A DNA stretch of 24,787 nucleotides. Origin: an uncultured archaeon (GTDB lineage: Archaea; Halobacteriota; Methanosarcinia; Methanosarcinales; Methanoperedenaceae). Shown here in pieces: positions 6,916-14,627 of this stretch. The position numbers and the translations under genes were made by a program. Location of the stretch: positions 1 through 24,787 of the forward strand of contig CABMIA010000109.1 in the NCBI GenBank assembly GCA_902386085.1. The letters run 5' to 3'. The notes under the pieces are model-generated. The model searched no databases. It saw nothing but the letters and a program-made list of their open reading frames with translations, and was not told the DNA's origin. The first letter of the stretch is position 1. Each line of letters opens with the position of its first letter.

Positions 6916-7038
6916 CTATTTTATGCTTTTTAAGACATTTAGCTCATTATCCAATGCCATTCGAAGTCGTATCAGGTTCAAAATATACGCGATCAAAACA
7001 ACCCACACAATAACAAATGCGGTCTGTAGATAACTCAT
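6916..7038 (-). CDS. ccmD: CcmD-like small membrane peptide (cytochrome c maturation)
   Basis: This 40-residue gene begins with MSYLQTAFVIVWVVLIAYIL and continues with a basic/amphipathic tail containing LIRLRMALDNELNVL. One N-terminal membrane helix followed by an Arg-rich coiled segment of about 20 residues is the CcmD pattern. CcmD is a small component of the heme-export complex (with CcmA, B, C and E) used to mature c-type cytochromes. No other ccm gene lies in the window, so the assignment rests on shape and size. It ends 1 nt before the CoA-binding protein gene. The start is ATG 7038; the ribosome site is weak. Confidence 0.6.
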   Translation of the reverse strand: MSYLQTAFVIVWVVLIAYILNLIRLRMALDNELNVLKSIK

Positions 7039-7088
7039 AAGTAATCAGATTATTCGCCTATCACATAAAGGTATATCTGAAAATGATC

Positions 7089-7481
7089 TCAAGGTGGTCT
7101 TGACAGGAACGGGTCAATATTTTTATTTTTCATTTTTTTCAATGTCTTATGCCACTCGTACAGGAACAAAACCAACCCTAAAAGCGCAATGAGTTCAAGC
7201 ATTTCATAGGTTGTAAAATCCGCTGCGTCCTTCTCAAGACCTTCAAGAAATTCATGGACAAGCATGGAAATCCCGCCTATCAATATGAATATTGTACTCC
7301 GGTAAGAACTCGCCTGCGCGATTAGTTCATTCTTGTTCTTTCCTTCTTTTTTTACGAATTTCAGCGCCAGTGCTATTTGAATACCAAAATAACTTGCCAC
7401 CATGATGACGATTGCTATAATTGCTTCAATAATTCTGTATAAAGTTTCGTCATCAATTATACTACCTAACAATCTATCCAT
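7089..7481 (-). CDS. Three-helix membrane protein of unknown function
   Basis: The 130-residue protein has hydrophobic segments at about 17-41, 62-80 and 94-110. The loop after helix 1 is Lys-rich (KFVKKEGKNKNE), which predicts a cytoplasmic loop, and the C-terminal tail is basic (KTLKKMKNKNIDPF). An acidic stretch follows helix 2 (HEFLEGLEKDAADF). I do not recognise a family. Upstream on its strand a TATA-like TTATAAATG lies about 20-30 nt before ATG 7481, suggesting a short leader or leaderless start. It precedes the CcmD-like gene by 50 nt in the same direction, so a role near respiration is possible but unsupported. Confidence 0.7.
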   Translation of the reverse strand: MDRLLGSIIDDETLYRIIEAIIAIVIMVASYFGIQIALALKFVKKEGKNKNELIAQASSYRSTIFILIGGISMLVHEFLEGLEKDAADFTTYEMLELIALLGLVLFLYEWHKTLKKMKNKNIDPFLSRPP

Positions 7482-7612
7482 AAGAAATCATTAGTTTTAT
7501 TCATTTATAATAATTTCGTATAAACATGATGTTTTTGCAGAGAAATTCGGATTAATTTGGGTAAAATACTGGGAAAACAACTTAAATTAAAATGACATTG
7601 GTGTATTTTTGT

Positions 7613-7804
7613 ATGAAAAAAACGAACCCGTTTCTTACTGCTTCTACCGCATCGGTGTTATATTTCATTGTTTTCATCATGCTGAAATATTTCCTGGAAA
7701 ACGAGATCCCAGGCTGGCAAAGTGCAGTATCCGGCGCCCTCGCTTTCTGGTTCTTTATTTTTCTGGTGCATCAATATCTCAACAGGGCAAAGCCTGTTCC
7801 TTAA
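7613..7804 (+). CDS. Two-helix small membrane protein
   Basis: From ATG 7613 the protein has 63 residues. Two hydrophobic segments (about 9-28 and 38-54) are joined by a short polar loop (LENEIPGWQS), and a basic tail (LNRAKPVP) follows. An alternative in-frame ATG at 7592 adds seven residues. I prefer 7613 because the TATA-like CTTAAATTAA near 7581-7590 would place a leaderless start there. No family is recognised. It precedes ahbD by 80 nt on the same strand. Confidence 0.55.
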   Translation: MKKTNPFLTASTASVLYFIVFIMLKYFLENEIPGWQSAVSGALAFWFFIFLVHQYLNRAKPVP

Positions 7805-7884
7805 TATTTCGCCATAATAGAAAGCCAACGAAAATTACAAGTTAATCGAAATCATCAAAGGCTAATTAATTCCAAAGATGATGC

Positions 7885-8958
7885 GTGATTATATTGATAG
7901 AAAATAAGACCAGACCTCCAAGGCTTGTCGCCTGGGAGCTTACGAACGCATGCAATCTTGCATGCATCCACTGCAGGGCATCCGCGATCAAAGACCCTGC
8001 GCCTGATGAGTTATCAACTGCTGAAGCAAAGCATTTCGTAGATGAACTTGTGGAATACAAACCCATTGTAATTCTCACCGGCGGCGAACCGCTCCTCCGC
8101 GCCGATGTCTATGACATTGCAGGATACGCCAACGGACGCGGCCTGCGGGTAGTGCTCGCTACGAATGGAACGCTTCTGACGAACGGGATCGCCCGCCGGT
8201 TAAAAGAGGTCGGGATACAGAGGGTAAGTATAAGCATCGATGGCTCAAATGCAGCAACTCACGATACATTCAGGGGAGAGCCCGGAGCTTTTGACGCCGC
8301 CCTGCGAGGAATAGGCATTTTGAAAAACGAGGGGCTGAGTTTCCAGGTCAATACCACGATCACGAAGAGGAACCTCGAAGAGATTCCGCATATCTATGAC
8401 CTTGCAGTAAATCTTGGCGCATCCGCGCTCCATATATTCCTGCTTGTGCCCACAGGAAGGGGCGAGGATATCGAAGAGGATGAAATCCCGCCGCAGGAGT
8501 ACGAGCGCGTATTAAACTGGTTCTATGATAAAAGCAAAGATTCAAAGATACAGTTAAAAGCAACATGCGCTCCCCACTATTTCAGGATCATGCGCCAGCG
8601 CGCAAAAGCCGAGGGGATAAGTATAACACGGGAAACGCACGGTTTTGAAGCCATGACAAAAGGGTGCCTGGGCGGCTCAGCTTTCTGTTTCGTTTCAAGC
8701 AAAGGCGATGTTTACCCGTGCGGATATCTGCCTGCGCTTGCGGGCAATATCCGGGAGCGCCCTTTCAGGATGATATGGGAGAAATCAAGGGTGTTCAATG
8801 AACTCCGGGACGCCGGGAAACTGAAAGGGAAATGCGGGATATGTGAGTACCGCACCGTATGCGGCGGGTGCAGAGCGCGGGCATATGCCGCTACAGGAGA
8901 TTATCTTGGCGAAGAGCCGTATTGCGTGTACGTTCCCGTTACGGCGAAAAAGGCGTGA
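7885..8958 (+). CDS. ahbD: AhbD, heme synthase (radical SAM Fe-coproporphyrin III decarboxylase)
   Basis: AhbD performs the last step of the siroheme-dependent heme pathway: oxidative decarboxylation of two propionates of Fe-coproporphyrin III to the vinyl groups of heme b. The 357-residue protein has the radical-SAM motif CNLACIHC (C23, C27, C30), GGEP at 66-69, SISIDG at 115-120, and a C-terminal iron-sulfur domain with C228, C261, C268, C279, C317, C320, C326, C329 and C347. The segments KATCAPHY, KGCLGGSAFCFVSSKGDVYPCG and GKCGICEYRTVCGGCRARAYA are typical of AhbD and distinguish it from the deacetylase AhbC as I know the families. The start is GTG 7885; TTG 7894 is an alternative. The AhbA/AhbB-type gene starts 4 nt after its stop, so the two form an operon. 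Confidence 0.85.
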   Translation: MIILIENKTRPPRLVAWELTNACNLACIHCRASAIKDPAPDELSTAEAKHFVDELVEYKPIVILTGGEPLLRADVYDIAGYANGRGLRVVLATNGTLLTNGIARRLKEVGIQRVSISIDGSNAATHDTFRGEPGAFDAALRGIGILKNEGLSFQVNTTITKRNLEEIPHIYDLAVNLGASALHIFLLVPTGRGEDIEEDEIPPQEYERVLNWFYDKSKDSKIQLKATCAPHYFRIMRQRAKAEGISITRETHGFEAMTKGCLGGSAFCFVSSKGDVYPCGYLPALAGNIRERPFRMIWEKSRVFNELRDAGKLKGKCGICEYRTVCGGCRARAYAATGDYLGEEPYCVYVPVTAKKA

Positions 8959-8962
8959 TAAT

Positions 8963-9433
8963 ATGGGTTCACCGCAGATTGTCTTATTGGATGAAGCGGA
9001 TAAAAAAATATTGAATGCGCTCCAGATTGATTTTCCGCTTGTCCACAGGCCATTCCGCAAGCTGGGTGAGGAACTCGGGTTGGAAGAGGAAGATGTCATA
9101 AAGCGCATCAATCGACTCTGGAAGGAAGGAGCTATCAGGCGCATTGGTCCGATAATCAGCACAAAAAAAACAGGCGGCGTGAGCACGCTTGTGGCCATGA
9201 AAGTGTCGGAGGGGCGGGTGGATGAGGTTGCAGGGATCAAAAATCAATACGATGAAGTATCGCATAATTATCTGCGACCCGCGAATTACAGTATCTGGTT
9301 CACGCTTTCGGCTGAGAGTGAAGAGAGGCTCAGCGAGATATTGAATGAGATCCATGAAAAAACAGGCTGCGAGGCGATCAATTTACCTACGAAGAGGCTA
9401 TTTAAGATCGGAGTCAAATTTCAGATCAGGTAG
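8963..9433 (+). CDS. Siroheme decarboxylase subunit (AhbA/AhbB family, Lrp/AsnC-like)
   Basis: The 156-residue protein has an N-terminal winged-helix region (residues 8-60, with DFPLVHRPF at 23-31) and a C-terminal Lrp-type domain with HNYLRPANYSIWFT (101-114). These are hallmarks of AhbA/AhbB/NirD-L proteins, which convert siroheme to 12,18-didecarboxysiroheme instead of regulating transcription. Family enzymes usually work as an AhbA-AhbB heterodimer. Only one paralog is in the window and I cannot say which one it is. ATG 8963 starts 4 nt after the ahbD stop. A T-run (9434-9439) directly after its TAG is a likely terminator facing the convergent UPF0210 gene. Confidence 0.85.
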   Translation: MGSPQIVLLDEADKKILNALQIDFPLVHRPFRKLGEELGLEEEDVIKRINRLWKEGAIRRIGPIISTKKTGGVSTLVAMKVSEGRVDEVAGIKNQYDEVSHNYLRPANYSIWFTLSAESEERLSEILNEIHEKTGCEAINLPTKRLFKIGVKFQIR

Positions 9434-9440
9434 TTTTTTC

Positions 9441-10796
9441 TCAATTCCTCATACTGGTGATCGGGCCTGGCATCCTGCCTCCGCGCAGTATGAAATCACG
9501 GGAACTGAATGTACTTATATCCATCACATAGGTTTCGCCAAGCAGCCCCCCGAAATTCACAAAATCCCCCGCCCTTTTACCAGGAACAGGAATCAGCCGC
9601 ACACCCGTGGTCTTCCCGTTCACAACCCCTATAGAAAGCTCATCGGCGATGATAGCCGATATCGTCTCGGCGGGCGTATCCCCCGGGATGGCGATCATGT
9701 CAAGCCCGACAGAACATACCGCAGTTAGCGCCTCAAGTTTTTCTATCGAAAGCGCACCAGCCTTTACTGCTGCGCTCATGCAGGAATCCTCGCTTACTGG
9801 AATAAAGGTGCCGCTGAGACCTCCTACATTTCCTGAGGCCATTGCACCGCCTTTCTTGACCGCGTCGATGAGAAGGGCAAGCGCGGCTGTACTTCCAGGT
9901 GCTCCCATCCTCTCGATTCCCATAAGCTCCACTATCCTCGCCACCGAATCCCCCACTTTTGTTGTCGATGCAAGAGAGACATCCACGATCCCGAAAGGCA
10001 CATTCATATTGGAGGAAAGTTCCCTGCCGATGAGTTCACCCGCTCTTGTTATCTTAAAAGCTGTGCGTTTGATCACCTCGGAAAGCGCTGTCAGGTCGCA
10101 GTCCCTGTTCTTCTCAACCACGCTTCTCACAACACCCGGGCCGCTGATCCCGATGTTCAATGAGAAATCCGGCTCTCCAACGCCGTGAAAAGCTCCTGCC
10201 ATAAAGGGATTGTCCTCGGGAGCATTTGAAAATACCGCAAATTTTGCACAGCCGATACCGTTATCGGTTTTGCAGGAAATATCTTTCAGGATGCCTCCGA
10301 GCCTTATCACGGCATCCATGTTCATTCCCGATACTGTCGATGCCACATTAAGAAATGCGCAGACCCTTTCGGTTTCAGAAAGAACCTCGGGGAGCGAGTC
10401 GATAAGACGCTCATCCGCTTTCGTCATCCCTTTCTGGACAAGCGCGCCGTAACCCCCTATGAAATCGATGCCTGCGTCAAAAGCTGCCCTGTCAAGTGTC
10501 TTTGCTATCTCAAGCGGTGCATCGCATGAGCACGACTCAACTATCAGGGCGACCGGGGTAACAGAGATCCTTTTGTTGATTATCGGGATACCGTATTTAT
10601 CTTCAAGCTTTTCCGCCTCAAGCACAAGTTTTTTCCCTTGATCAGTGACCTTATCGTAGACTTTCGATTTGAATACCTCAAGGTCTGAATGGATGCAATC
10701 TTTAAGGTTTATTCCAAGCGTCACTGTCCTTATATCAAAATTATGATAAAGTGTCATGTGGACAGTTTCCATGACCTCAACAAGTGAGATTTCCAT
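9441..10796 (-). CDS. UPF0210 (DUF711, PFL-like) protein
   Basis: The 451-residue protein is full length for the UPF0210/DUF711 family, once described as PFL-like, whose function is unknown. Recognisable segments are DIRTVTLGINLKDC near the N-terminus, the glycine-rich GYGALVQKGMT, NIGISGPGVVRSVVEK, GAPGSTAALALLIDAVKKGG and GNVGGLSGTFIPVSEDS. The GGLSGTFIPVSED region is the most characteristic. It is soluble, with no membrane segment. ATG 10796 lies 2 nt after the stop of the ACT-domain gene, with GGGTG across that junction as ribosome site. The ACT-UPF0210 pair is conserved in many bacteria and archaea, implying that the small ACT protein senses a ligand for it (inference). Confidence 0.9.
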   Translation of the reverse strand: MEISLVEVMETVHMTLYHNFDIRTVTLGINLKDCIHSDLEVFKSKVYDKVTDQGKKLVLEAEKLEDKYGIPIINKRISVTPVALIVESCSCDAPLEIAKTLDRAAFDAGIDFIGGYGALVQKGMTKADERLIDSLPEVLSETERVCAFLNVASTVSGMNMDAVIRLGGILKDISCKTDNGIGCAKFAVFSNAPEDNPFMAGAFHGVGEPDFSLNIGISGPGVVRSVVEKNRDCDLTALSEVIKRTAFKITRAGELIGRELSSNMNVPFGIVDVSLASTTKVGDSVARIVELMGIERMGAPGSTAALALLIDAVKKGGAMASGNVGGLSGTFIPVSEDSCMSAAVKAGALSIEKLEALTAVCSVGLDMIAIPGDTPAETISAIIADELSIGVVNGKTTGVRLIPVPGKRAGDFVNFGGLLGETYVMDISTFSSRDFILRGGRMPGPITSMRN

Positions 10797-10798
10797 GC

Positions 10799-11077
10799 TT
10801 ACACCCTGTGCATCGCCTTAAAGATATTCTCATGCTGGACCTGTATCCTGAGGTGCATCTCCTCCTCTATCACCGCAAGTTCCTTTTTTAATTCCTGGAT
10901 CGTTACCGGTGAGTCCGATATATCTGCCAGCATGGTCATTACGAAATAGCCGCCCATGATTTTCTGGTTCAGGTCTTCGATATTGATATTGTGCTTGAAA
11001 ACTGCGTTTGAAATTCGCGCGATTATTCCTTTCTGGTCTTTCCCGATTACTGTTATGAATACGAGATCTCTTTTCAT
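10799..11077 (-). CDS. UPF0237 ACT-domain protein
   Basis: The 92-residue single ACT domain begins MKRDLVFITVIGKDQKGIIARI and has the family's NIEDLNQKIMGGYFVMTML segment. ACT domains usually bind small ligands, often amino acids, as dimers. The frame is open upstream to ATG 11176, but I choose ATG 11077 because GGTGAC lies 4 nt upstream and family members start with the MK(R)xLVFITVIG strand. It is translated just ahead of UPF0210. The mRNA would have a leader of about 100 nt containing a 9-bp hairpin. Confidence 0.88.
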   Translation of the reverse strand: MKRDLVFITVIGKDQKGIIARISNAVFKHNINIEDLNQKIMGGYFVMTMLADISDSPVTIQELKKELAVIEEEMHLRIQVQHENIFKAMHRV

Positions 11078-11128
11078 TTTGTCACCTGGAGATTCATTTC
11101 CAAATTGTTGGTGCGGGCGCTTCAATAC

Positions 11129-11167
11129 TGTTATAGCTCTTCTCTTATTGAAGATTTTGCTATAACA
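11129..11167 (-). promoter_or_regulatory. Leader hairpin upstream of the ACT-UPF0210 operon
   Basis: TGTTATAGC (11129-11137) and GCTATAACA (11159-11167) form a perfect 9-bp inverted repeat around a 21-nt loop. It lies 50-90 nt before ATG 11077, inside the probable 5' leader. It is followed (plus-strand reading) by a short direct repeat ACATTG-CA-ACATTG. It could be a protein operator or an RNA element; no known riboswitch class is recognised. Confidence 0.4.
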
Positions 11168-11210
11168 TTGCAACATTGTAATTTGTCATCATTATTATTA
11201 GCATTATGAG

Positions 11211-11240
11211 TAACTATTTATATTAATATTAATAATTTAT
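11211..11240. promoter_or_regulatory. Shared AT-rich divergent promoter
   Basis: The stretch holds CTATTTATATTAATATTAATAATTTATAA, TATA-like in both directions. Rightward it sits 20-30 nt before the GTG at 11245, consistent with a leaderless start. Leftward it serves the ACT-UPF0210 unit. Overlapping divergent promoters would couple the two units. Confidence 0.45.
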
Positions 11241-11244
11241 AATT

Positions 11245-11811
11245 GTGTCTGCCTATAACCAAAACAGGAGAGATGAACATCAGGATGGTAATACAGGCGA
11301 GTGTTTATCTGGGAAAGACAAGGCTATGGACGATAATGATTTTTCCAGATACTCTAAATGGTATTCTGCTGAAGGCTGGGGCGGAATCATATCATCTGAT
11401 GCCGGGGTGATCGCATATGAACTGCCGGGACACGGAATTGCAGGAGCAGCGCCATACTGGGTACTGCCCGCGCAATCTAACGGTGAAATTGAAGTAACTT
11501 ACGCGGGTCTTTCGGAAACAGGTTCGTCTCCTTATTTCATTAATAATAGCCTTCCAGGTAATATTTACAAATTTATTAATTTTCCAAAAATAATAAAAAA
11601 TATCAGGGTACTTGGGCTTATGGCTGTAATAAGCTATATGATCGTTATTCTTTTTACATGGATGTATGCAAATTTTTCGGGATACGTGTATTTTTCAGCC
11701 GGAGAACCCATGTTGTTTATAAAATATCCGGAGTGGGCGCTTGGATTCGTCGGGATTTTTGTGGCAATAGATTCCCTGCGCAAGGAACTGGACGATGGAT
11801 CCCTCTGGTAG
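11245..11811 (+). CDS. Membrane protein of unknown function, first gene of the V4R/CPBP cassette
   Basis: From GTG 11245 the protein has 188 residues; an internal ATG at 11326 would give 161. A soluble N-terminal region contains WYSAEGWGGIISSDAG (39-54) and GIAGAAPYWVLPAQSNGEIEV (64-84), Gly/Ser/Tyr-rich and probably beta-structured. Two hydrophobic segments follow (about 119-142 and 162-176), and the tail DSLRKELDDGSLW is charged. I recognise no family. The TATA-like box ends near 11235, fitting leaderless GTG initiation. It is 60 nt upstream of the V4R gene, which has its own TATA box, so the two may be separately transcribed. Confidence 0.6.
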   Translation: MSAYNQNRRDEHQDGNTGECLSGKDKAMDDNDFSRYSKWYSAEGWGGIISSDAGVIAYELPGHGIAGAAPYWVLPAQSNGEIEVTYAGLSETGSSPYFINNSLPGNIYKFINFPKIIKNIRVLGLMAVISYMIVILFTWMYANFSGYVYFSAGEPMLFIKYPEWALGFVGIFVAIDSLRKELDDGSLW

Positions 11812-11835
11812 TGGGGAACTGCGACAATCCAACAC

Positions 11836-11848
11836 TTAATATATATAT
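11836..11848 (+). promoter_or_regulatory. TATA box for the V4R/CPBP genes
   Basis: TTAATATATATAT is centred about 30 nt upstream of ATG 11872. No ribosome binding site lies between, so the transcript is probably leaderless and begins at or near that ATG. Confidence 0.5.
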
Positions 11849-11871
11849 CGTTGGCGAATTATTAGCCACAG

Positions 11872-13044
11872 ATGAGACTTGAGAAAATGGTCATAAAATC
11901 ATCAGGTGTGCCGCTTTTAGACAACATACTTGGCGGTGGCATCCCTGCCGGTTCCATGGTATGCTGCCTGATAAATCCGAAATCCATGGCAGAAGTAATG
12001 ATATACCAGCTTGCATCGGTAGGGAAAGTCCTGTACTTCACCACTGAGCGCAAACCGGAACATATGCTGCTTGGATCACAGCAACTGGGATTTGATTCAA
12101 AAAACATTTCGTTCATTGATATATATACCAGATTTAACTACGAGGAAAAAGACAATCAACCACCAACCTTCAAAAAAAATCTATATGAGCTGTCATACAA
12201 CAGTGCAAAGAAGGATGCAAAAATTTTCACTGAAAGCGTTAAACTGCCCAGGGATACGCTCTGGAAATTCGAATTCTGGACAAAAGAAAAAGTGATCGAG
12301 ATCCTTGGAGACCTATGCACCAAGGTATTTACCAAACTTATGAAAACCAGGGAGCAAAGCAGCTTTCGTTTTTCCCAGATCGATCCGAAAAATAAAATGT
12401 TCACCATAGAATACAGCAATTGCCCTGAATGCAATGAGCTTTCAGGTTTCAAGGAAGGTATTTGCTACTATCATGCCGGCCTGTTCGCGGGTCTTCTTTC
12501 TTCTCTTCTTGATCTGGAATTGAGCGCTTATGAAACCCAATGTCATGCAGCCGGGAATGCGAACTGTATGTTTATAATAGGTCCGAGCAGCAACGAGGAC
12601 ATGCAGGTCAATACAAGCAGGTATTTTAATCCTGTGTCGATGCGAAAGGATGATGAAATCTCCCTGTTCACAGAGCACTCGCTAAAACAGATAAAGGCCG
12701 GCGAAGATAACAGGATAGTAATAGACAACTTCTCTTTTTATATCGATCTGATCGATAACCGTGACAAATTAAGACGTCTGCTGAACCAGATTTACGAGGT
12801 CACATCAAATTCCGGCAGCATATGCTACCTGTACATTTTCAAGGATACGCATAAAAAAGATATGGAGAATATGATAGTGAATAAATGCGATGTAGTGTTC
12901 GATCTTGATAATGTGGTCAGCGGGGACAACATAACCAACCAATTGATCGTTTCAAAGATACGGGGAATGATCGCCCCGACAAAAAGGATGAAAGTCCACA
13001 TCAAAGATCGTGTAGAACTTGATACGTCGCAAGAAGTAGTATGA
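11872..13044 (+). CDS. Degenerate KaiC/RAD55-like RecA-fold protein with an inserted V4R domain
   Basis: The 390-residue protein begins like archaeal KaiC/RAD55 relatives (SSGVPLLDNILGGGIPAGSMV, 10-30), but the Walker A position reads CCLINPKSMAE (31-41), so ATP binding is probably lost. VLYFTTER (53-60) fits the next RecA strand and NRIVIDNFSFY (280-290) the Walker B strand. Between them, about residues 115-238 form a V4R (vinyl-4-reductase-type ligand-binding) domain, with NCPECN (C184, C187), EGICYYHAGLFAG (C198) and ETQCHAAGNANCMF (C224, C232). V4R domains bind small hydrophobic molecules or metals. I infer a sensor in which the dead ATPase fold is a scaffold. ATG 11872 is chosen as a leaderless start. 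The stop overlaps the CPBP gene start by 4 nt, so translation is coupled. Confidence 0.8.
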   Translation: MRLEKMVIKSSGVPLLDNILGGGIPAGSMVCCLINPKSMAEVMIYQLASVGKVLYFTTERKPEHMLLGSQQLGFDSKNISFIDIYTRFNYEEKDNQPPTFKKNLYELSYNSAKKDAKIFTESVKLPRDTLWKFEFWTKEKVIEILGDLCTKVFTKLMKTREQSSFRFSQIDPKNKMFTIEYSNCPECNELSGFKEGICYYHAGLFAGLLSSLLDLELSAYETQCHAAGNANCMFIIGPSSNEDMQVNTSRYFNPVSMRKDDEISLFTEHSLKQIKAGEDNRIVIDNFSFYIDLIDNRDKLRRLLNQIYEVTSNSGSICYLYIFKDTHKKDMENMIVNKCDVVFDLDNVVSGDNITNQLIVSKIRGMIAPTKRMKVHIKDRVELDTSQEVV

Positions 13045-13784
13045 GACCCATAATAAAAAGTTTCATGTTTTTTTTGCTGATGATCGGACTCGTTGCCTTT
13101 AGTGGTGCACTGGCCTCCATTTCACCTTTTTTACCATATACCATTTATATAATTTTAATTTTTTTAGTCTGTTATTTAAGCAATGGTCTCTACTGGGGTA
13201 AGAATTCAGTGACCGGATTGGTTCTAGGGTCGGTATTAATCGGGACGATATTTTCCATGGAATTAATCGCAGGGGGGATAAAAATCGAAGGATATAATTT
13301 TGATCCTGGCATGCTTGTTTCATTTTTATTCTTACAGGCAGTCGTTGCTATGGGGGAAGAACTCTCCTTTCGGGGTTATATTCTAAAAAACCTGATAGAA
13401 GAGACTGGAATCCGCACAGGTATTCTACTTTCATCTTTTATGTTTTCTGCGATTCATATCCCGACTTTTATTTATTATGGACTTGGTTTTTCTAATGGGA
13501 TCATTGCTTTTGCAGTGGTCGGTATGCTTGGGGCAGTTTTGGGGATGCTCTATGTGAAGCAGGGGCTCAAAGCTGCGATCGGGTTCCATTTCGCATGGAA
13601 TTTTTTCCAGTATAATATTTTTACCATGTCCTATACCCAGCCCGGATTGTTTAAGTCCGCATACACGGGTTCGGGTTTACTTACCGGGGGAAGTTATGGG
13701 CCTGAGGCAGGAATACCGGGTCTGATTTTGATATTTTTCATTCTGGTGATTTTTATTAAAAGATACTCAAAAAGCTTAAATTAA
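13041..13784 (+). CDS. CPBP-family intramembrane metalloprotease (Abi/CAAX-type)
   Basis: The 247-residue, largely hydrophobic protein has about seven membrane helices. It carries the three CPBP motifs: EELSFRG (E106, E107, R111), FSAIH (H139) and HFAWN (H183, N187). These glutamate/histidine residues form the catalytic site of Rce1-like prenyl-protein proteases and of bacterial immunity or anti-sigma-cleaving relatives. All key residues are present, so activity is plausible. ATG overlaps the V4R gene stop (ATGA), implying translational coupling and a joint function, for example proteolysis of a membrane partner in response to the V4R ligand (inference). The next gene begins within 21 nt. Confidence 0.88.
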   Translation: MRPIIKSFMFFLLMIGLVAFSGALASISPFLPYTIYIILIFLVCYLSNGLYWGKNSVTGLVLGSVLIGTIFSMELIAGGIKIEGYNFDPGMLVSFLFLQAVVAMGEELSFRGYILKNLIEETGIRTGILLSSFMFSAIHIPTFIYYGLGFSNGIIAFAVVGMLGAVLGMLYVKQGLKAAIGFHFAWNFFQYNIFTMSYTQPGLFKSAYTGSGLLTGGSYGPEAGIPGLILIFFILVIFIKRYSKSLN

Positions 13785-13804
13785 ATCAGTTGGATTATTT
13801 ACTT

Positions 13805-14620
13805 ATGAATCCCAGGCTATTTCTAAAGATCACATTTCCAGTAATACTCGGCATATCCATAATAACTCTGCTTTTGCCGAGAACCATTGCCGGGATCTAT
13901 ACTGTAGATGTCATGCTCGCAGCCCTTTTTGCGGCATTTTTACTTTCACTTAAGGTAGCTTCGAGCTATGAGAGGGAACTTAAGAAAGTATTCTTAAACC
14001 TTGCTTTCTTCATATTATTTGTTTTTTTTGCCAATCTTGACTTATTCTGGTCCTGGGTTTTCTCGTTATTCGGTAATCTCCAATATATTTCTCTATTGGT
14101 GGCAGGTATTGCCTACATATTTCTCATCAGGGCGTGTATGAACATCTTAAAGATAACTGACCTCACGACCATGCATAAAAAAGAATGGATGGTCATATTT
14201 TTAATGTTCATCCTTGGAAATTTCATAGTAGCATATTTCCTGCTTAATTACAGGATTGTGTTCGATACTGATGTATTGACAAAAATACTTTTCCGGATAG
14301 TAGATAATGCGATCGTCATTATGCTTTTGCCAATACTATTCCTGTACAGGAAACAATCCAACAAAGAAAAAAGAGAGAGTATTACTTTTACCATTGTAGT
14401 TATAGGAATAATTATCAGCACAATAGGAGATTATATTTTTGAGATCATCTCTAAAATATCCTATCAAGAGTTGACCAATGATTTTCACACAGGAACGCTT
14501 CTTGACTCGATTTACATATTCAGTTATCTGCTCATCGCCCTTGGGCTGTTCGTTCATCTCCAGTACTATAACTGGACTATCAAAAAAATTGATATCGACA
14601 AACTCGATCTGACCTTTTAA
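13805..14620 (+). CDS. Eight-helix membrane protein of unknown function
   Basis: From ATG 13805 the protein has 271 residues; a TTG at 13790 would add five. Hydrophobic segments lie near 5-25, 33-49, 61-81, 87-110, 129-147, 162-179, 196-214 and 236-253. Loops are short and Lys-rich on one side (MHKKEW, RKQSNKEKRES). The layout resembles the membrane sensor parts of 7TM/8TM receptor proteins, but no kinase, GGDEF or other output domain follows. No family is recognised. It lies 20 nt after the CPBP protease on the same strand and could be that protease's partner or substrate (inference). Confidence 0.65.
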   Translation: MNPRLFLKITFPVILGISIITLLLPRTIAGIYTVDVMLAALFAAFLLSLKVASSYERELKKVFLNLAFFILFVFFANLDLFWSWVFSLFGNLQYISLLVAGIAYIFLIRACMNILKITDLTTMHKKEWMVIFLMFILGNFIVAYFLLNYRIVFDTDVLTKILFRIVDNAIVIMLLPILFLYRKQSNKEKRESITFTIVVIGIIISTIGDYIFEIISKISYQELTNDFHTGTLLDSIYIFSYLLIALGLFVHLQYYNWTIKKIDIDKLDLTF

Positions 14621-14627
14621 TTGAATG

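Noticed and set aside
10799..11176. ACT protein starting at ATG 11176
   Set aside because: The 33 extra residues match nothing in the family and would include the leader hairpin; ATG 11077 has a strong GGTGAC site.
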